Assembly (NCBI GenBank): GCA_023212725.1
Contig: JALBYF010000050.1
Location: 62,001-126,000, forward strand
Direction of reading: 5' to 3'
DNA: 64,000 nt
Origin: Tranzscheliella williamsii
Taxonomy: Eukaryota > Basidiomycota > Ustilaginomycetes > Ustilaginales > Ustilaginaceae
Positions 47,756-58,785 of this stretch are shown piece after piece. The notes under the pieces are model-generated. The model was not told where the DNA came from, ran no database searches, and worked only from the letters and a program-made list of their open reading frames with translations. Position 1 is the stretch's first letter. Every line of letters starts with the position of its first letter. The position numbers and the translations under genes were made by a program.

Positions 47756-48607
47756 TTAGGGGCTCTGACACTGGTCCGCGTGACGAGCAGAGCCCCGCTT
47801 GGGGTTGCGGCCGCCGCTGCCGGCGCAGACAGCCGCATTAGGCAAGTATCCGTCCACTGCCGGCGCTCCGCCTGCGTCGTGCTTGCCCTCGTAGACAGGG
47901 GCGTCTTGATCATCGAGCCTTTGGCATCCGGAGCGATCAATGTGGTGTTGAGTGCAGCGGTATCGCTTAGGCTCGCCTTTGATTTTGGCAGAACCACCCC
48001 ATTCCTCCATCTTCCAACGGCAGCCAGCTTGGAGCGACGCGGGCAGATTGGCACACCCTTTGGCATCTCGATCCAGGCCACCGTACGTCGCACCCCATCC
48101 GGAGATGTCGGTCTTCCACTGGGCAGGACAGCCCTTGGTGTTAGCACCTACACCCATGCCGGGCACCAGAATGTCAAAGCTTCCTTCCGCCAGGTCGCCG
48201 CCGTCGTTAATGCTTTGCAGGAACAGGCGGTTGACCTTGCCTGGCTCGGCGCCCTCGAATTCGGCGACAAAGCATCCGCATTCGTGCTCCTTCTCGGTCA
48301 GTGCGGTGGGCAAGGCGGCAAATCCATACCCAAGCGTTGGGTCGACCGTATCGGTGAAAGGCTGCTGGCAGCTGCACTGGTAGGCATAGCCCCCACCACA
48401 CCCACTCGAACTGGGGTCGCTGAGTTGAGATCCAGTAAGGAGCGTCTTGCCATCGGCAGCACAGACGTTCACCGGCCGGTGTACCGGCGCTTTGCCAGGC
48501 CACGACCCGCTAGGCTTACAGCAGTCCCAGTACATGGTAGCCGAATTCGCCTCGGCGCCGTGCGCAGCCAGCGCAAGTGCCACGAAACCGATCACTAGGG
48601 AAAGCAT
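47756..48607 (-). CDS. egl1: secreted GH45 endoglucanase (Egl1-like)
   Basis: Single-exon gene of 283 residues. The ATG at 48607 opens a signal peptide (MLSLVIGFVALALAAHGAEA), and the mature enzyme begins at once with the GH45 signature MYWDCCKPSGSW, Asp28 being the catalytic base. The acid Asp145 lies in GSFDILVPGMGVG. Many cysteines (GCGGGYAYQCSCQQPF, ECGCF, GCPAQW, RSGCQRLDD) match the disulfide-rich GH45 fold. No cellulose-binding module is present. GH45 enzymes cut internal beta-1,4-glucan bonds; U. maydis egl1 is a filament-specific gene of this family. A TATAAAG lies about 270 bp upstream. Confidence 0.88.
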   Translation of the reverse strand: MLSLVIGFVALALAAHGAEANSATMYWDCCKPSGSWPGKAPVHRPVNVCAADGKTLLTGSQLSDPSSSGCGGGYAYQCSCQQPFTDTVDPTLGYGFAALPTALTEKEHECGCFVAEFEGAEPGKVNRLFLQSINDGGDLAEGSFDILVPGMGVGANTKGCPAQWKTDISGWGATYGGLDRDAKGCANLPASLQAGCRWKMEEWGGSAKIKGEPKRYRCTQHHIDRSGCQRLDDQDAPVYEGKHDAGGAPAVDGYLPNAAVCAGSGGRNPKRGSARHADQCQSP

Positions 48608-48871
48608 GGCAACTTTAAGAAAGGATGGAGGCACAAATAGGGGGTGGACAGTAGGCCGGCAACTGAACGGCGGTTCCTATTTCCAACTTGGAGTGCGTGG
48701 TAAGTGGCAAGATAAAGGAAGAAAAAAGATGTTTGTAGGTGTGGATCAACCAGCCTACAAACCAACGGGGCGAACAGTAAGATGAAGGTGAAGCGAAGTC
48801 AAGGAAAGAAGGTAAGAACGATTCAGCAAGGCAGGATGGGAAGAGCAGATGGTCAAAGCCGAAGCCAAGGC

Positions 48872-48878
48872 TTTATAT
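48872..48878 (-). promoter_or_regulatory. TATA box upstream of the GH45 endoglucanase gene
   Basis: TATAAAG on the minus strand about 270 bp before ATG 48607, implying a leader of some 240 nt. Confidence 0.45.
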
Positions 48879-49421
48879 CCTGTTGGCGCAGGCCGATTCT
48901 GTCGTCCGCCTCATTCTTACTAAACGGAAGGTCGCCGCGCCTACCGAAATGAAGCCTTCCAGGAAGTTTGCAGCGCCTCACAACTGATGGTTGCCATGCG
49001 TTCTGGCTGTTGTATCCTTAACAGGAGGCGAATTCGGAGCGGCACGTGGGTTGCACTACAATTCATATGATGGTAGCTTGCTAGCAAATTGCCGATGCAG
49101 ACAAGGCCCACAGTATCGCGATACCATGTGCTACCGTTGCAGCTCGATTGCCCGTGCTTGCACCGGCTAACTCCTATAGCTAGCCAGCAAGAAAGGCAAG
49201 GAGGGCTGCATCGAAGAGTCCAGCGAACCAAGGGCCATGAAGAGCCCCAAATTAGGTATCAGTTCCAAGAGCGCAACGGCTGCAGCGCATGTTATTGTGC
49301 CTACAGAGATTGCCGAAAAGCGGCCAGACTGAAAAGTGGGGGCGACTGTGCTACTGATGGTGACCGTTTTGCTCGCTACCGTGCGCCTGCAGCCTTGGAT
49401 TGGTATCTCCTACAAGAAAAG

Positions 49422-49502
49422 GTTCGCCGCCAAGGGTGGTATATGGGTAGGTTGCCGCCAAGAGTGGTATATGGGAAGGTTTGCCGCCAAGAGTGGTATA
49501 CC
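49422..49502 (+). repeat. 28-29-nt tandem repeat, three units (GCCGCCAAGAGTGGTATATG core)
   Basis: Units begin near 49422, 49451 and 49479; each contains GCCGCCAAGRGTGGTATA. The third is truncated. Confidence 0.8.
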
Positions 49503-50139
49503 AGTTTGGCCCATAATGCGTCACTGCGATGCTGAGCCACCCGCCCCTTGTGAGCTTTCTCCTGTCCAACCAGACTGTACAGATGTCCTGTTTCCGTGAC
49601 GACTAATGGCGATGCGAGCGCTGCCGTTGAGCAGGCTGAGAGGCAAGCCACAGGATAGGATGGATTGGGGACGGCCCGATCGGGGAAAAGTTCATCGGGC
49701 CCTTTGGGTCACTTTCTGCACGGACCGATCGATCACAACTGGAGAGTACAATTTCGCGACACGGTGCTGATTTAGAATTCTATACAGCGAGCTGCAATTC
49801 CGCTCTGCTGGACTCTTTGCAATTTGGCCTTCGCTTTGGCTAGCTTCTTCGAGACGAGCATCCATCACCAGTCTGCTCACCTCTGTTTCTTCCCCAACAC
49901 CTTTCGCGTCTTCGTCTAAGCTCGCCTCTCAACGATACCAGGCGATTCGCGTAGGCGCGCAACGACTGTCACTTCGGAACAGATCTACTACGGCTACTGT
50001 GGCGGACGGTTTGCCGCTTCACCATCACTGTCAGGGGAGCCCTTGCTGGTTGAGCCTGTAGCAGCACCTTTCTTTTTCGCACTTTTGTCCAGCCCATTAC
50101 TTGCGGATGCCGAAGTGCTAAGGGCGATACAGTTCTAAA

Positions 50140-53100
50140 ATGCCCTCAGCGCCCGCTTCGTCCGGCATCAGCGTGTTCGAGCCGGCTCGGTTTGAGCGCG
50201 TGCACAAGATCATCAATGAAGCCGCTTCCAACCCTGTCCGCCTTTCCCGCTCCAACGACTGGTATGTCGCCATTGACAGGAATCGCTCCGAGCTCGCTGA
50301 CCTTGGCAAAGTGAAGCCGCCGTCGGAAGCCGAAAGGAAGGAGATCGAGTCAGGTAAGTTCGAACCCACCTGCTGTCAATGCCATTCTGAGCATTATGGC
50401 TAACAGCAGAGCGTCCTTCTCCCATTACTACGGCTATGGCGACGCAGGAAAGATCACCATCGATGGAAACACGCAGAGCTTGAACTCAGATTTTGCGCAG
50501 CAGTCACTTCTTCTGGCACGAGAATTACACGTATCCGAGCATTATGCCGCCTCTCTGCTCCAGCAGGGATTGGCTGGCCGAGCTAGATGGGGACGGCCCG
50601 CTGTAGAGGTAGCATGTCTACTGCACCACCGCGAGCGCCTCGCCTTGCTGGCTTGTTTGAAAGACCTTGCTCGTAATGCGCTCACACTGCCGTTCGAGCA
50701 AGACCTCGAGGCCCAACGCATGGGATCAAAGATGGAACAGCTGCTCGAATCGCTCGTCTCTATCGAAACCACGGTCGGCCAAGTTGGCTCACAGCGCAAG
50801 GTCAGCCTTCCGGAAAGAATACTTAGCGAGATCGATACGGCCAAGCAGTCCGCCATCCAAGTTAAGACCTCCCTCGAGAGCCCCAACTCTGCATCCGTCT
50901 CTCAGGGCATCTCGACTCACACATCCAGCTTCCTCGGTCTAGGTAGCCAAGCCAATGTCCCCAGCTCCTCCACCGCTTCGGGCGGTCGTTTAAGCGACGA
51001 GATACAGCTCGACCGTCTGGGCTGGTTGAGGGAGGAGCGCCGCGAGTTGGGCCACATTCTTTACCTGCTTTCCATCTCATCCTTACTCTCCACTTCCAAC
51101 ATCTCGGCCCTCTTGCGCTGGCTTGCCTCCGTCACAGCCGAGTCGTATGACGAAATGACCATCTACATCCTGACTGCCTTGCTTGGCGCTATAGATGCCA
51201 GCCCTGATGCAAGACTCGCCATGGCTGAGCGTGCAAGCCGAGGCACACTAAGGACGACCATCGAAAGCCTTCTTGATGACGAGACCTTCATCACCTCAGT
51301 TCACACGGAAATCATCAAGAGCAAGTGGGCTCTGGGCGAGCTCAACAGTGCCGTAGCCCTCCAGTGGTCTGTCTTCCTCGTTGAATCGTTCAGTCGTAAC
51401 CCGACCTTTCGCAGTCATCTTTCCATCTCAGAGGATACGATTCAGGATCTTGTCCTACAGTCCATCACCGGCTCCTCGTTCTCCAAGGACAGCAAAAGCA
51501 CAACTGAAGGCCCTGCCGGCGGCGCTTTCGTCTTTCTCGTAGTTCGCATTTTGGCCTTCAGGCAAAAGACGCTTGATGTGCTTTATGGAGAAGAGGAAGA
51601 GGCCTCAGCCAGCATAGATGCTGCGGCTGAGATTGCAGACAGCAACACTTGGCAAGAAGAGGTCGACATCGAATTTCGCGAGTACGTCGTGCAGCAGATT
51701 CAAAGCTTAATCATTGGCGTAGTGTCCATAATGCTACCCATGCTTAGACGCATACAACGGTCCGAGGAAGATGCTGCTTTTGCTCTCTCGAGAGGTCCGA
51801 CGGGGCGATCAAGCGTAGCGATGCCAAAGGAACGACGCTACGACATCGAGGCTCTGTTCGATCTGATTGCCTTGCTATGCCGTGGCCGAGCCGAATCAGC
51901 TCTTTTCTTTTGGGTGGGTCATGACAACCGTACGACCCGATTCCTCGCCTGGGCCATCGACGTGCGGGAATCTGGGCACCAGCGTGCCCTGCTCAACATG
52001 CTTGCCGCAATGTCGTCAGGTCCGCAGAGTGCCAGCCAAGCTTATGCGTTGCTGGACCAGGAGAGTCAGCAAGGCGGAAGCGAGGGGCGTCTGGTCTCTT
52101 GGAGCCGCTTCTTCGAGTGGATTTCGTACTACGTGGATACATTTCATCAGGCCATGTCCTCCAACGGCTTCAACATCACCAACCATCAGGCTGTCGCGAT
52201 GCCCAAGAACGAAGAAACATTGCTCATCGGTTTTATGCGGCTATTCAGAAACGTCATCTACTTCTCCGGACCAGCCCGCGATGCCTTGATCCAGAATTCC
52301 ACCTACAACGCTCTTGACAAACTCTTCTCTCTGCTCACGTGCCCTATCCCAGTCGAGCTCAAAGCAAGCATCCTCGACGCACTCTCTGCGTTCGTGCATA
52401 ATTCCGGCGCTCAGGGCTCCAGATTCTCTTCTATCGCAACACAGCTCTGGACGCGTCTGGATGCCTGCGGACTGATCCCAGCCGAAGAGGCCTCAAGACC
52501 ACGTGGCGACCCATCTGCTTCGACCTTGGGGCCTGCCTTCCGACCAATGAATTCGAAGGGTATGCCTTATGAGCTCGAGAACTACGAGGCGCCTCTTCGT
52601 ACGTTCCCAGGTTCTACCAGCTTCGTCAAGTTCCTTACAGCTCTTGTGCAGCTACCTCCGCCCCCAACTGGCAATGCCAGTGGCTTGCTGTCGATACAAG
52701 TATCCTCCACCGGCGCGCAACCGTTTGGCGCCATCGTCCCTTTCGATCCACATATTCTTCAGCAGAGTCACAACTCCCAGCTCAAGAAGAGCTACTCTGT
52801 CGAGCCATACATCGATTTTGTCATCGACCATGTCTTCTTGAAAGCTCGCACAAGGGAGTATACCGATCCAGCAGAGCAGTGGCGCGTCGTGTCAGCCTGC
52901 CTTGATTTCATTGACCGCTCTCTACGTTCCTACGATCTGACCGCGCTTCTGAATGATGCCGAACACTCTGCAGCGCTCTCCGACCCGGCCACGTTGACGC
53001 AGCTGGCCAGCCATCCTGGCTTCTTCATCATGAAGAGGCTGTTGACGGGTTCCAAGTTTGTGGGAGAGCTGCTCGGCATCTTGGTGCCCGGCTCCGGTCT

Positions 53101-56100
53101 CGCTGCTTTCGAGGCCATCAACCAAAATCGGGCCAGCACTCTTTTCTATGGGAGCTCTATTCGCCACATTCTCAGCATTCTAGAGCAGGTTTTGCGCAAC
53201 CAGGATCTATTCGTTCAGGTGCTCATCCCTTCTTTGGTCGATACAGCCTCTGGTGGGGTACAACTGCCTTTCGACGTTCCGTCTCGGATCGGACACTCTG
53301 GTGCTTACAGCAGCTTCGACACACACCTCCTTCATGCTCATGAGTCTGTTGTTCAGATCGCCCTCCTGATCAACTGCATTCGGGATGACATTGCTCTCCT
53401 GTCAGTCCGTCTCTTGTCGCTCATTGCGCGGACCTCCGCTTTCACTGCTGTCGATCGATTTGGAGAGATGGGCTACAGGCGCAAGATGAACCGGCTCGTC
53501 GGTCTACTCGAGATGAGCGACGAAGCAGGTCGGGTCAGGGCCGGCTATGTCGGCCGTCTAGAGGCGGAGCCCTCCGCAGATGCAAACGTGAAGACGACGG
53601 AATCCCTATTGGCTCTCGGTGGCAGTGCCGACGTCGAAGACGCAGAACTGCAAGCTGCCGGTGGCTTGGGCGGCGATGCAGTAGAGGCTATTCAAATTGC
53701 CATTCTCAATCTCTTCCTGACCAGCACTGAGCTCGAACAGCCCGCGCCAAATGTGGCTCACCTGCTCCTCGGGTACGATCTGCGGGCTGTCCGACCTGAA
53801 GAACAAGTCATCACAGACCCCGATGCCCAAGCAAGCGCGCCCAGCGCCATCCATGCCATTTTAGCTTCTCTGCGCCATGGCGAAGACGGATCAGGAACAG
53901 CCTTGCTCAGCTTGGCCGAACGATCGCCTGGCTTTGCAGAGAAATGTTATGCTCTGATCCTACGCTTGTGCACGCATCCTTTCACAAGCGCAGCTACGCT
54001 CCGATATCTACGGACGAAGGAAGACTTTGTCGTGCAACAGCTCCAACATCTATCATTAAGCCCGGCCGAACGAGCCGCAGTCTCGTCCAACTCGGCTTCT
54101 CTAGGTATCGTTCAGTACACCGACGGCCAGATGCTGGAGACAAGCATTGACCGGGTAGTTGCGTCGCTGCGACTTCGCGCCTCGTTGCTCGACCTTACGG
54201 CGCTAGAACTGCACTCTCTGTTGAACACCGGCATGCAGACCCGCGCTGCCCGGGTAATCGCCGCGTTATTCGGACCGACATCTACCCTTGGCGGCAACGG
54301 TGCGGATGAGGACACGGAAGACGACGACTTCTTCCTTAAAGCCGAGCGCGATTTCCGCCTTGGTGCAGGTGGTGCTGACGTTCGAACCTTTGGAGGGGTC
54401 CGATTCCTGGAGATGCTTCGAAGTCTCGACTTTGAATGGTACGACGATCGCGAAGCCCTCGGTCAAGAAATCAGTGTCATCACACCCGAACAGCTCGAAT
54501 CGGCAAAGCTGCCGGACGCCGCGAGCGGACCTCGGCTGTACGATCTCAAAGCTGTAGTCGCCGTCCTTTTGGCAGAGAAGACATTGCTCCAGCAGAGAGG
54601 AAGCATGAGGGAATCCGCCCAAACAGAATCCTTTTTGGAGCAATCGAGCCTCGTCCTTCAGTGGGCGAGCGCTCAGAACGCAAAGAGGGCTGTAGCCTTC
54701 ACGCGACGCAAAGTGCTGCAAGCCTGGAGACATACGCTTGACATGGTTCTCGCCAGAGCTACTGATCTGCTCAGAATCGAGGTCCGCGCCGGGCTGATGT
54801 TCGATTGTCTGTCGGAACTCTTGCCCCGCATCGCCGCTCCGTCCAACGATGCATACATCGACTCCGCATCAGGGGACTTGGTTGCTGGCGCGGTCTTGTC
54901 GTTGCTGACCTCGTTGAGACAGCACCGTGTCGAGATGACGGCGGGAGCTCTCGAGCTCGACACTGCAGATGCCTTGCCTGTCGATCGCTTGATTACGACC
55001 TTACGTTCTTTGGTAGATTCGATCCTACGCCTGGAAACAACGACTCTTGCCAGAGGCAACCTTTACTCTGCTTTGATCAATTTCCTGCAGCTGGTCAAGC
55101 AGAGTGATAATGACGCTAACGGGTCCTCCAATGAAAGCGCTTCGGTCTTTTCGCCTGAGATGGACGATACTATGTCGGTCGGCGGCTTCTCCACAACAAC
55201 GTCCTATGGAGGACGAGCCCAGTCAAGCGGCCTTGAAGCCAGGACTAAGGCTCTGCTCCTTTCCAACGCCGAGCGTCTGGTCGACGTCTTGGGCCGAGAT
55301 GCGTTGGATGCTAGCGATCTATCCAAGACCATCTCATTCACCTTGCTCGACATGCTGTGCGCCCTGGATAGCTTGGCGCACTCTTCGTCCCGACGGGGTA
55401 GCTCGAAGTGCTTGGAGCTTCTTGAGCGCAAAGGATACATCAAGAGCTTTGTGGTGGCGTTGCGGGACTCGGATCTAGCGCTGCAAGAGACCCTCCGGCC
55501 GGATCCGGCCAGTCTGAATGCCATCTACGTATATGAAGCCCGGCTGGCGTTCTTCAATCGAATTGCGCAGACCCGGGATGGCGCTGAGAAACTGCTGAAT
55601 GCCAAGATCTTCGACGTTTTGTCCCAGTCGGATTTCCTGGCAGCCCGTCCCGACCAAGATCAGGACTTTGTCGATCTGGACAGCTTCTTGCCAGCCGCCA
55701 CCGAGCGTTACCAGGCTTTGCTGACACCGGTGTTGCAGCTGTCGACCAGCATCCTTGCCAGCACCTCTGTGTCGTCGTTGAACAGTGCATTCGCCCAAAG
55801 CTCCTTCGGACTTAGCAAGGCACTGGCATCTACCTCGTCCCATGCAGCACCCCGGCATGCATTGGCGTTGCTAACAGCCCACCGAGACGCATTTCTAAAC
55901 GTGCTTCAAGCACCCGTCCAGGATTACTGCTCATTTGTCCAGCTCAGCCAGGCGCATTTAGTGGTGACTATATTTGTCTTCGTTTTGCCTATCCTTGACG
56001 ATGATGCTCAGCTATCACCCAGCCCCCTGGCTCCTTTCCATACTGCCATCATAGGTTTGGCTGCAGCGTACATCCACTCAACCTCGTGGAAGCTGCGGAT

Positions 56101-57037
56101 CGTACCCAACAATGATGCTGAAAGGGAAGAAGCGAGGATCCCATCTGCTTCCGCGCGCGCTTTGCGAGCAACGAGCGACGGCAACAGCGCAGGTGCAAGT
56201 GCAGAGGACGAGACGGCCTTTGAGGCCAAGGTGGGATCTATAGTGATCCGTCTGCAGATGGCTCTATTGTCCTACCTCGAGGGCGCCAGCGACGCGCGAG
56301 GCAACGTTCCTGCCCGTGTGCGCCCCGTGTTGGCCCCATCGCTGGTTGCTTACCGGGAGCGGCCGAGGACGCCCTACGGTGGCTACAATGACGGGGACGA
56401 CGAGCTCTCGACGGTTAGCTACCTTCGGGCACAGCGGACGTCGGCTGCTGGCTCTACCGTTCCGAGCCTGGGTACGCTTGTCAGCGCTTTGGAGGACTAC
56501 ACGGACTCGGTCGCCAAGGAGTTGCGCGGTCTGGACCACATCGACTCGGTTCTGGAGGATACCGAAAGCATCCGCCAAGACGAGTTTGACGAGGTCGTCC
56601 GAGATGTGCTGAGGGACGATGTCTTGGGCGGCATGCCGCCCGCGCACCGCAAATCGGTGGCCATTCGAGAACTGAACTCCCGCAGAGTCAGCCTTCGGGC
56701 CTCGTCGACGTCGAAGCTGGACGCGATCGAGCTCTGCCTCGTGCTGCTCATCCGCCACATCGACTTCTTTGCTTCGCTGGATGACCCAGCGGATCTCAAC
56801 CGGGCGCAGTCGTTGCTACCGAACCGGTCGCAGAAGGCGGGCACATCGTCCAACATGGCATTGCAGTTCGACAAGACCACCCTCATGCACGGCTTGGCTG
56901 AGCTTCTACTGCCCATCGTCGAGGACAAGATTGGCTACTTGTCGCTGCCCCCCAACCTGGTCGCCAACGCGCGAGAACGTCAGAGTTTCCTGCAAATGGC
57001 CGGCAGACGCCTGGCCAGCTTTTTCACCAACGAGTAA
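50140..57037 (+). CDS. NUP192: nucleoporin Nup192/Nup205, giant inner-ring scaffold protein, two exons
   Basis: Exon 1 is 50140-50353 (MPSAPASSGISVFEPARFERV..., 71 codons). Exon 2 runs to 57037; with an acceptor at 50410-50411 the frame is kept, giving about 2,279 residues. The two other AGs just upstream break phase. The protein is almost entirely alpha-helical with no catalytic motif, matching the Nup192/Nup205 alpha-solenoid of the nuclear pore inner ring; size and the N-terminal VHKIINEA...DWYVAIDRNRSELADLG region agree. It would act at the nuclear envelope, binding Nic96 and Nup53-type partners. The exact acceptor is the least certain point. Confidence 0.85.
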
Positions 57038-57273
57038 CGGCTCCTGACCCCCATGCACCGCCCCTAATCTACCATCGCTGACCGTCACATCCATTCCGTG
57101 TAGCGCGCTGCCGTACTGAGCGTTTGCGAGAGCCCCGGAGCATGTGTGCAGAACAACCATAACATTTTATCTGAATGGACTTGAAGGCTTGCCTTGACCA
57201 CTCGCTGTATTGTCTCGCCCCACTTGTCCCAGGCCCTATAGATAGACAAAGAAAAACGTCCACAACAATCGGA

Positions 57274-57370
57274 TCCGAATTAGTTTAGTGGCTATGACGG
57301 CGCCTTGTCAAATGACAGCATTCTCCGCGCAGAAACGGCGCAGACCCGGGTTCAATTCCCGGATTCGGAG
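57274..57370 (+). tRNA. tRNA-Asp (anticodon GTC), with a 25-nt intron
   Basis: Acceptor stem TCCGAAT/ATTCGGA, D arm, anticodon stem GCGCC/GGCGC and T arm CCGGGTTCAATTCCCGG are all present. Anticodon GTC is 57307-57309, followed by A37, and the intron is 57311-57335 at the canonical 37/38 position. The intron contains GAC, which can pair with the anticodon. Discriminator base G fits tRNA-Asp. Confidence 0.93.
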
Positions 57371-57391
57371 AGGAAAATCCACAGGATCACC

Positions 57392-57406
57392 TTTTTGCTC
57401 TTTTTT
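57392..57406 (+). terminator. Pol III terminator of tRNA-Asp copy 1
   Basis: T5 then T6 runs 21-36 bp after the mature 3' end. Confidence 0.7.
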
Positions 57407-57555
57407 GGCGCTTGTCGGTGCAGCTGGAAAGGCTAGATGGGTGGGAGACAAGAGTCGCACGCGAGAGTGCTACGATGTCGTCAGGTTGATCCGGCCAGGC
57501 TTGAAGTATTGTACATTGCAGTGCGGTGGTTGCGCAGAGTAGGGTAGGGGAAGGG

Positions 57556-58314
57556 TCAAATGCTGATCGAATTGATCTGCTTGCGTGATTGGGCGAGCAG
57601 GTCGGCCGTCTCTTGGTCGTGTGCCGGACCCGGCATATGCTCGTTGCTGAGCGAGGGAGGGTTGGGCACGAGCGGGATTGCGTCGCCAGAAGGGGCGTTG
57701 TTGGCGTCGAGGGATTCGCCGATGTCTTCTTCCTGCTCAACGGGCGGGGCTGCTGATGGTGGGACGGCGGGGAGTGGGGATGGCGGACTGGGCTTGGCTG
57801 CGTGGGGGCGCGCCGATGTAGCTTGCTGTTTCTGTGCGGCGCGCAGACGGAGGATGGCACGGCGGTCGAGGTCGATGGCCTTGGTCTGGACCTTCTTGAT
57901 GGTGCCGCCGCAGTGGATGACACGGATGCGGAGGCTCGTGGCGGGCGTGTCACGGGGCCCGACCGCATCGCCATCGCGATACGGCGCCGGCTCGACCGAG
58001 CTTGAAATGAGTGTCGCCGACGCCCACACCAGCCGCGCCGCCTCGCGTGTGCACCGCACGATCGCAGTTCCCGTGTGGCTGCTGTAATACTTGCACGTAA
58101 GCGCCCCGCCAAACGCACCCGCTGCCACATCGCCAAAGTTCTGCAGCAGCGACCCCCGCAGCAGACGTGTGATCAGCTGCGGCGACAATGCCTGCGCAGC
58201 CCCAGACCCGGCCCCCCCTGCCTCCGCCCCATCGCGCGAGCGCCCCAGTGCAGATCCTGCCAGCGGCCGGTCATCTACAGCCAGCAGCAGCCACCGCGTC
58301 TTGAAGCGCACCAT
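57556..58314 (-). CDS. POP5: RNase P/MRP protein subunit Pop5
   Basis: Single-exon gene of 252 residues; ATG 58314 gives MVRFKTRWLLLAVD, the usual Pop5 start. The core follows the Pop5/Rpp14 pattern: LITRLLRGSLLQNFGDVAAGAFGG, LTCKYYSSHTGTAIVRCTREAARLVWASATLI and RVIHCGGTIKKVQTKAIDLDRRAI. An Ala/Gly-rich insertion of about 30 residues (SALGRSRDGAEAGGAGSGAA) sits between the first strand and helix. The Pro/Ala-rich tail (about residue 165 on) is an extension. Pop5 acts in the nucleus in tRNA 5' processing and pre-rRNA cleavage. It lies between tRNA-Asp genes, probably by chance. Confidence 0.88.
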   Translation of the reverse strand: MVRFKTRWLLLAVDDRPLAGSALGRSRDGAEAGGAGSGAAQALSPQLITRLLRGSLLQNFGDVAAGAFGGALTCKYYSSHTGTAIVRCTREAARLVWASATLISSSVEPAPYRDGDAVGPRDTPATSLRIRVIHCGGTIKKVQTKAIDLDRRAILRLRAAQKQQATSARPHAAKPSPPSPLPAVPPSAAPPVEQEEDIGESLDANNAPSGDAIPLVPNPPSLSNEHMPGPAHDQETADLLAQSRKQINSISI

Positions 58315-58785
58315 TCCGCCCGTCACCGCTCCTGAGCCCACCGAACTGCTCAAGTGGCGGTACAGCGATACGTCAAGATCGCGACTGCGAACGTGGATGA
58401 TGAAAGGACGTAGAAGTAGGCCCGAATCATCATGCTGATTGAGACCTCACATGCCAAAAGAAGAACAGAAGCCTCCACTCCGAGTTCCATAAATCGCGAA
58501 TTTCACAGTTTTACGTTTTTACGGACGGGGATGTGTTAGCCTTCCGAGATTTGTGATCCAAGCAAGTAACTTAGTGGTGCGGATCTAATACAGTAGCCGC
58601 TGGTGAGCAGATGGCTGAGTTGCGTGTTGAGTGGCAACCATCTTCGCGCTCTCTTCCCTCCTCGTGCACCCCTCTTCACCGCTCACATGCTAGTTCTTCT
58701 TTAGCCATCGCTACCGGCCAATGTGGCAAACACATAGACTGTCCTGCCCGGTCCTCAGCGATCCCGGCTATCAATAACATCAAAG
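58315..58785. other. divergent promoter between POP5 and the RBR ligase gene
   Basis: About 470 bp; no distinct element recognised. Confidence 0.4.

Larger units (their letters stand above)
48608..50139. other. 1.5-kb divergent intergenic region between egl1 and NUP192
   Basis: Contains a TATAAAG for egl1 at 48872-48878 (minus) and a three-unit tandem repeat at 49422-49502. No supported gene. Confidence 0.5.

Noticed and set aside
48591..48599. CACTAGGG near the egl1 start codon
   Set aside because: No inverted partner or target duplication nearby; it lies within the GH45 signal-peptide coding sequence.
49422..49502. CRISPR-like array
   Set aside because: Units are directly adjacent, not separated by unique spacers, and the genome is eukaryotic.
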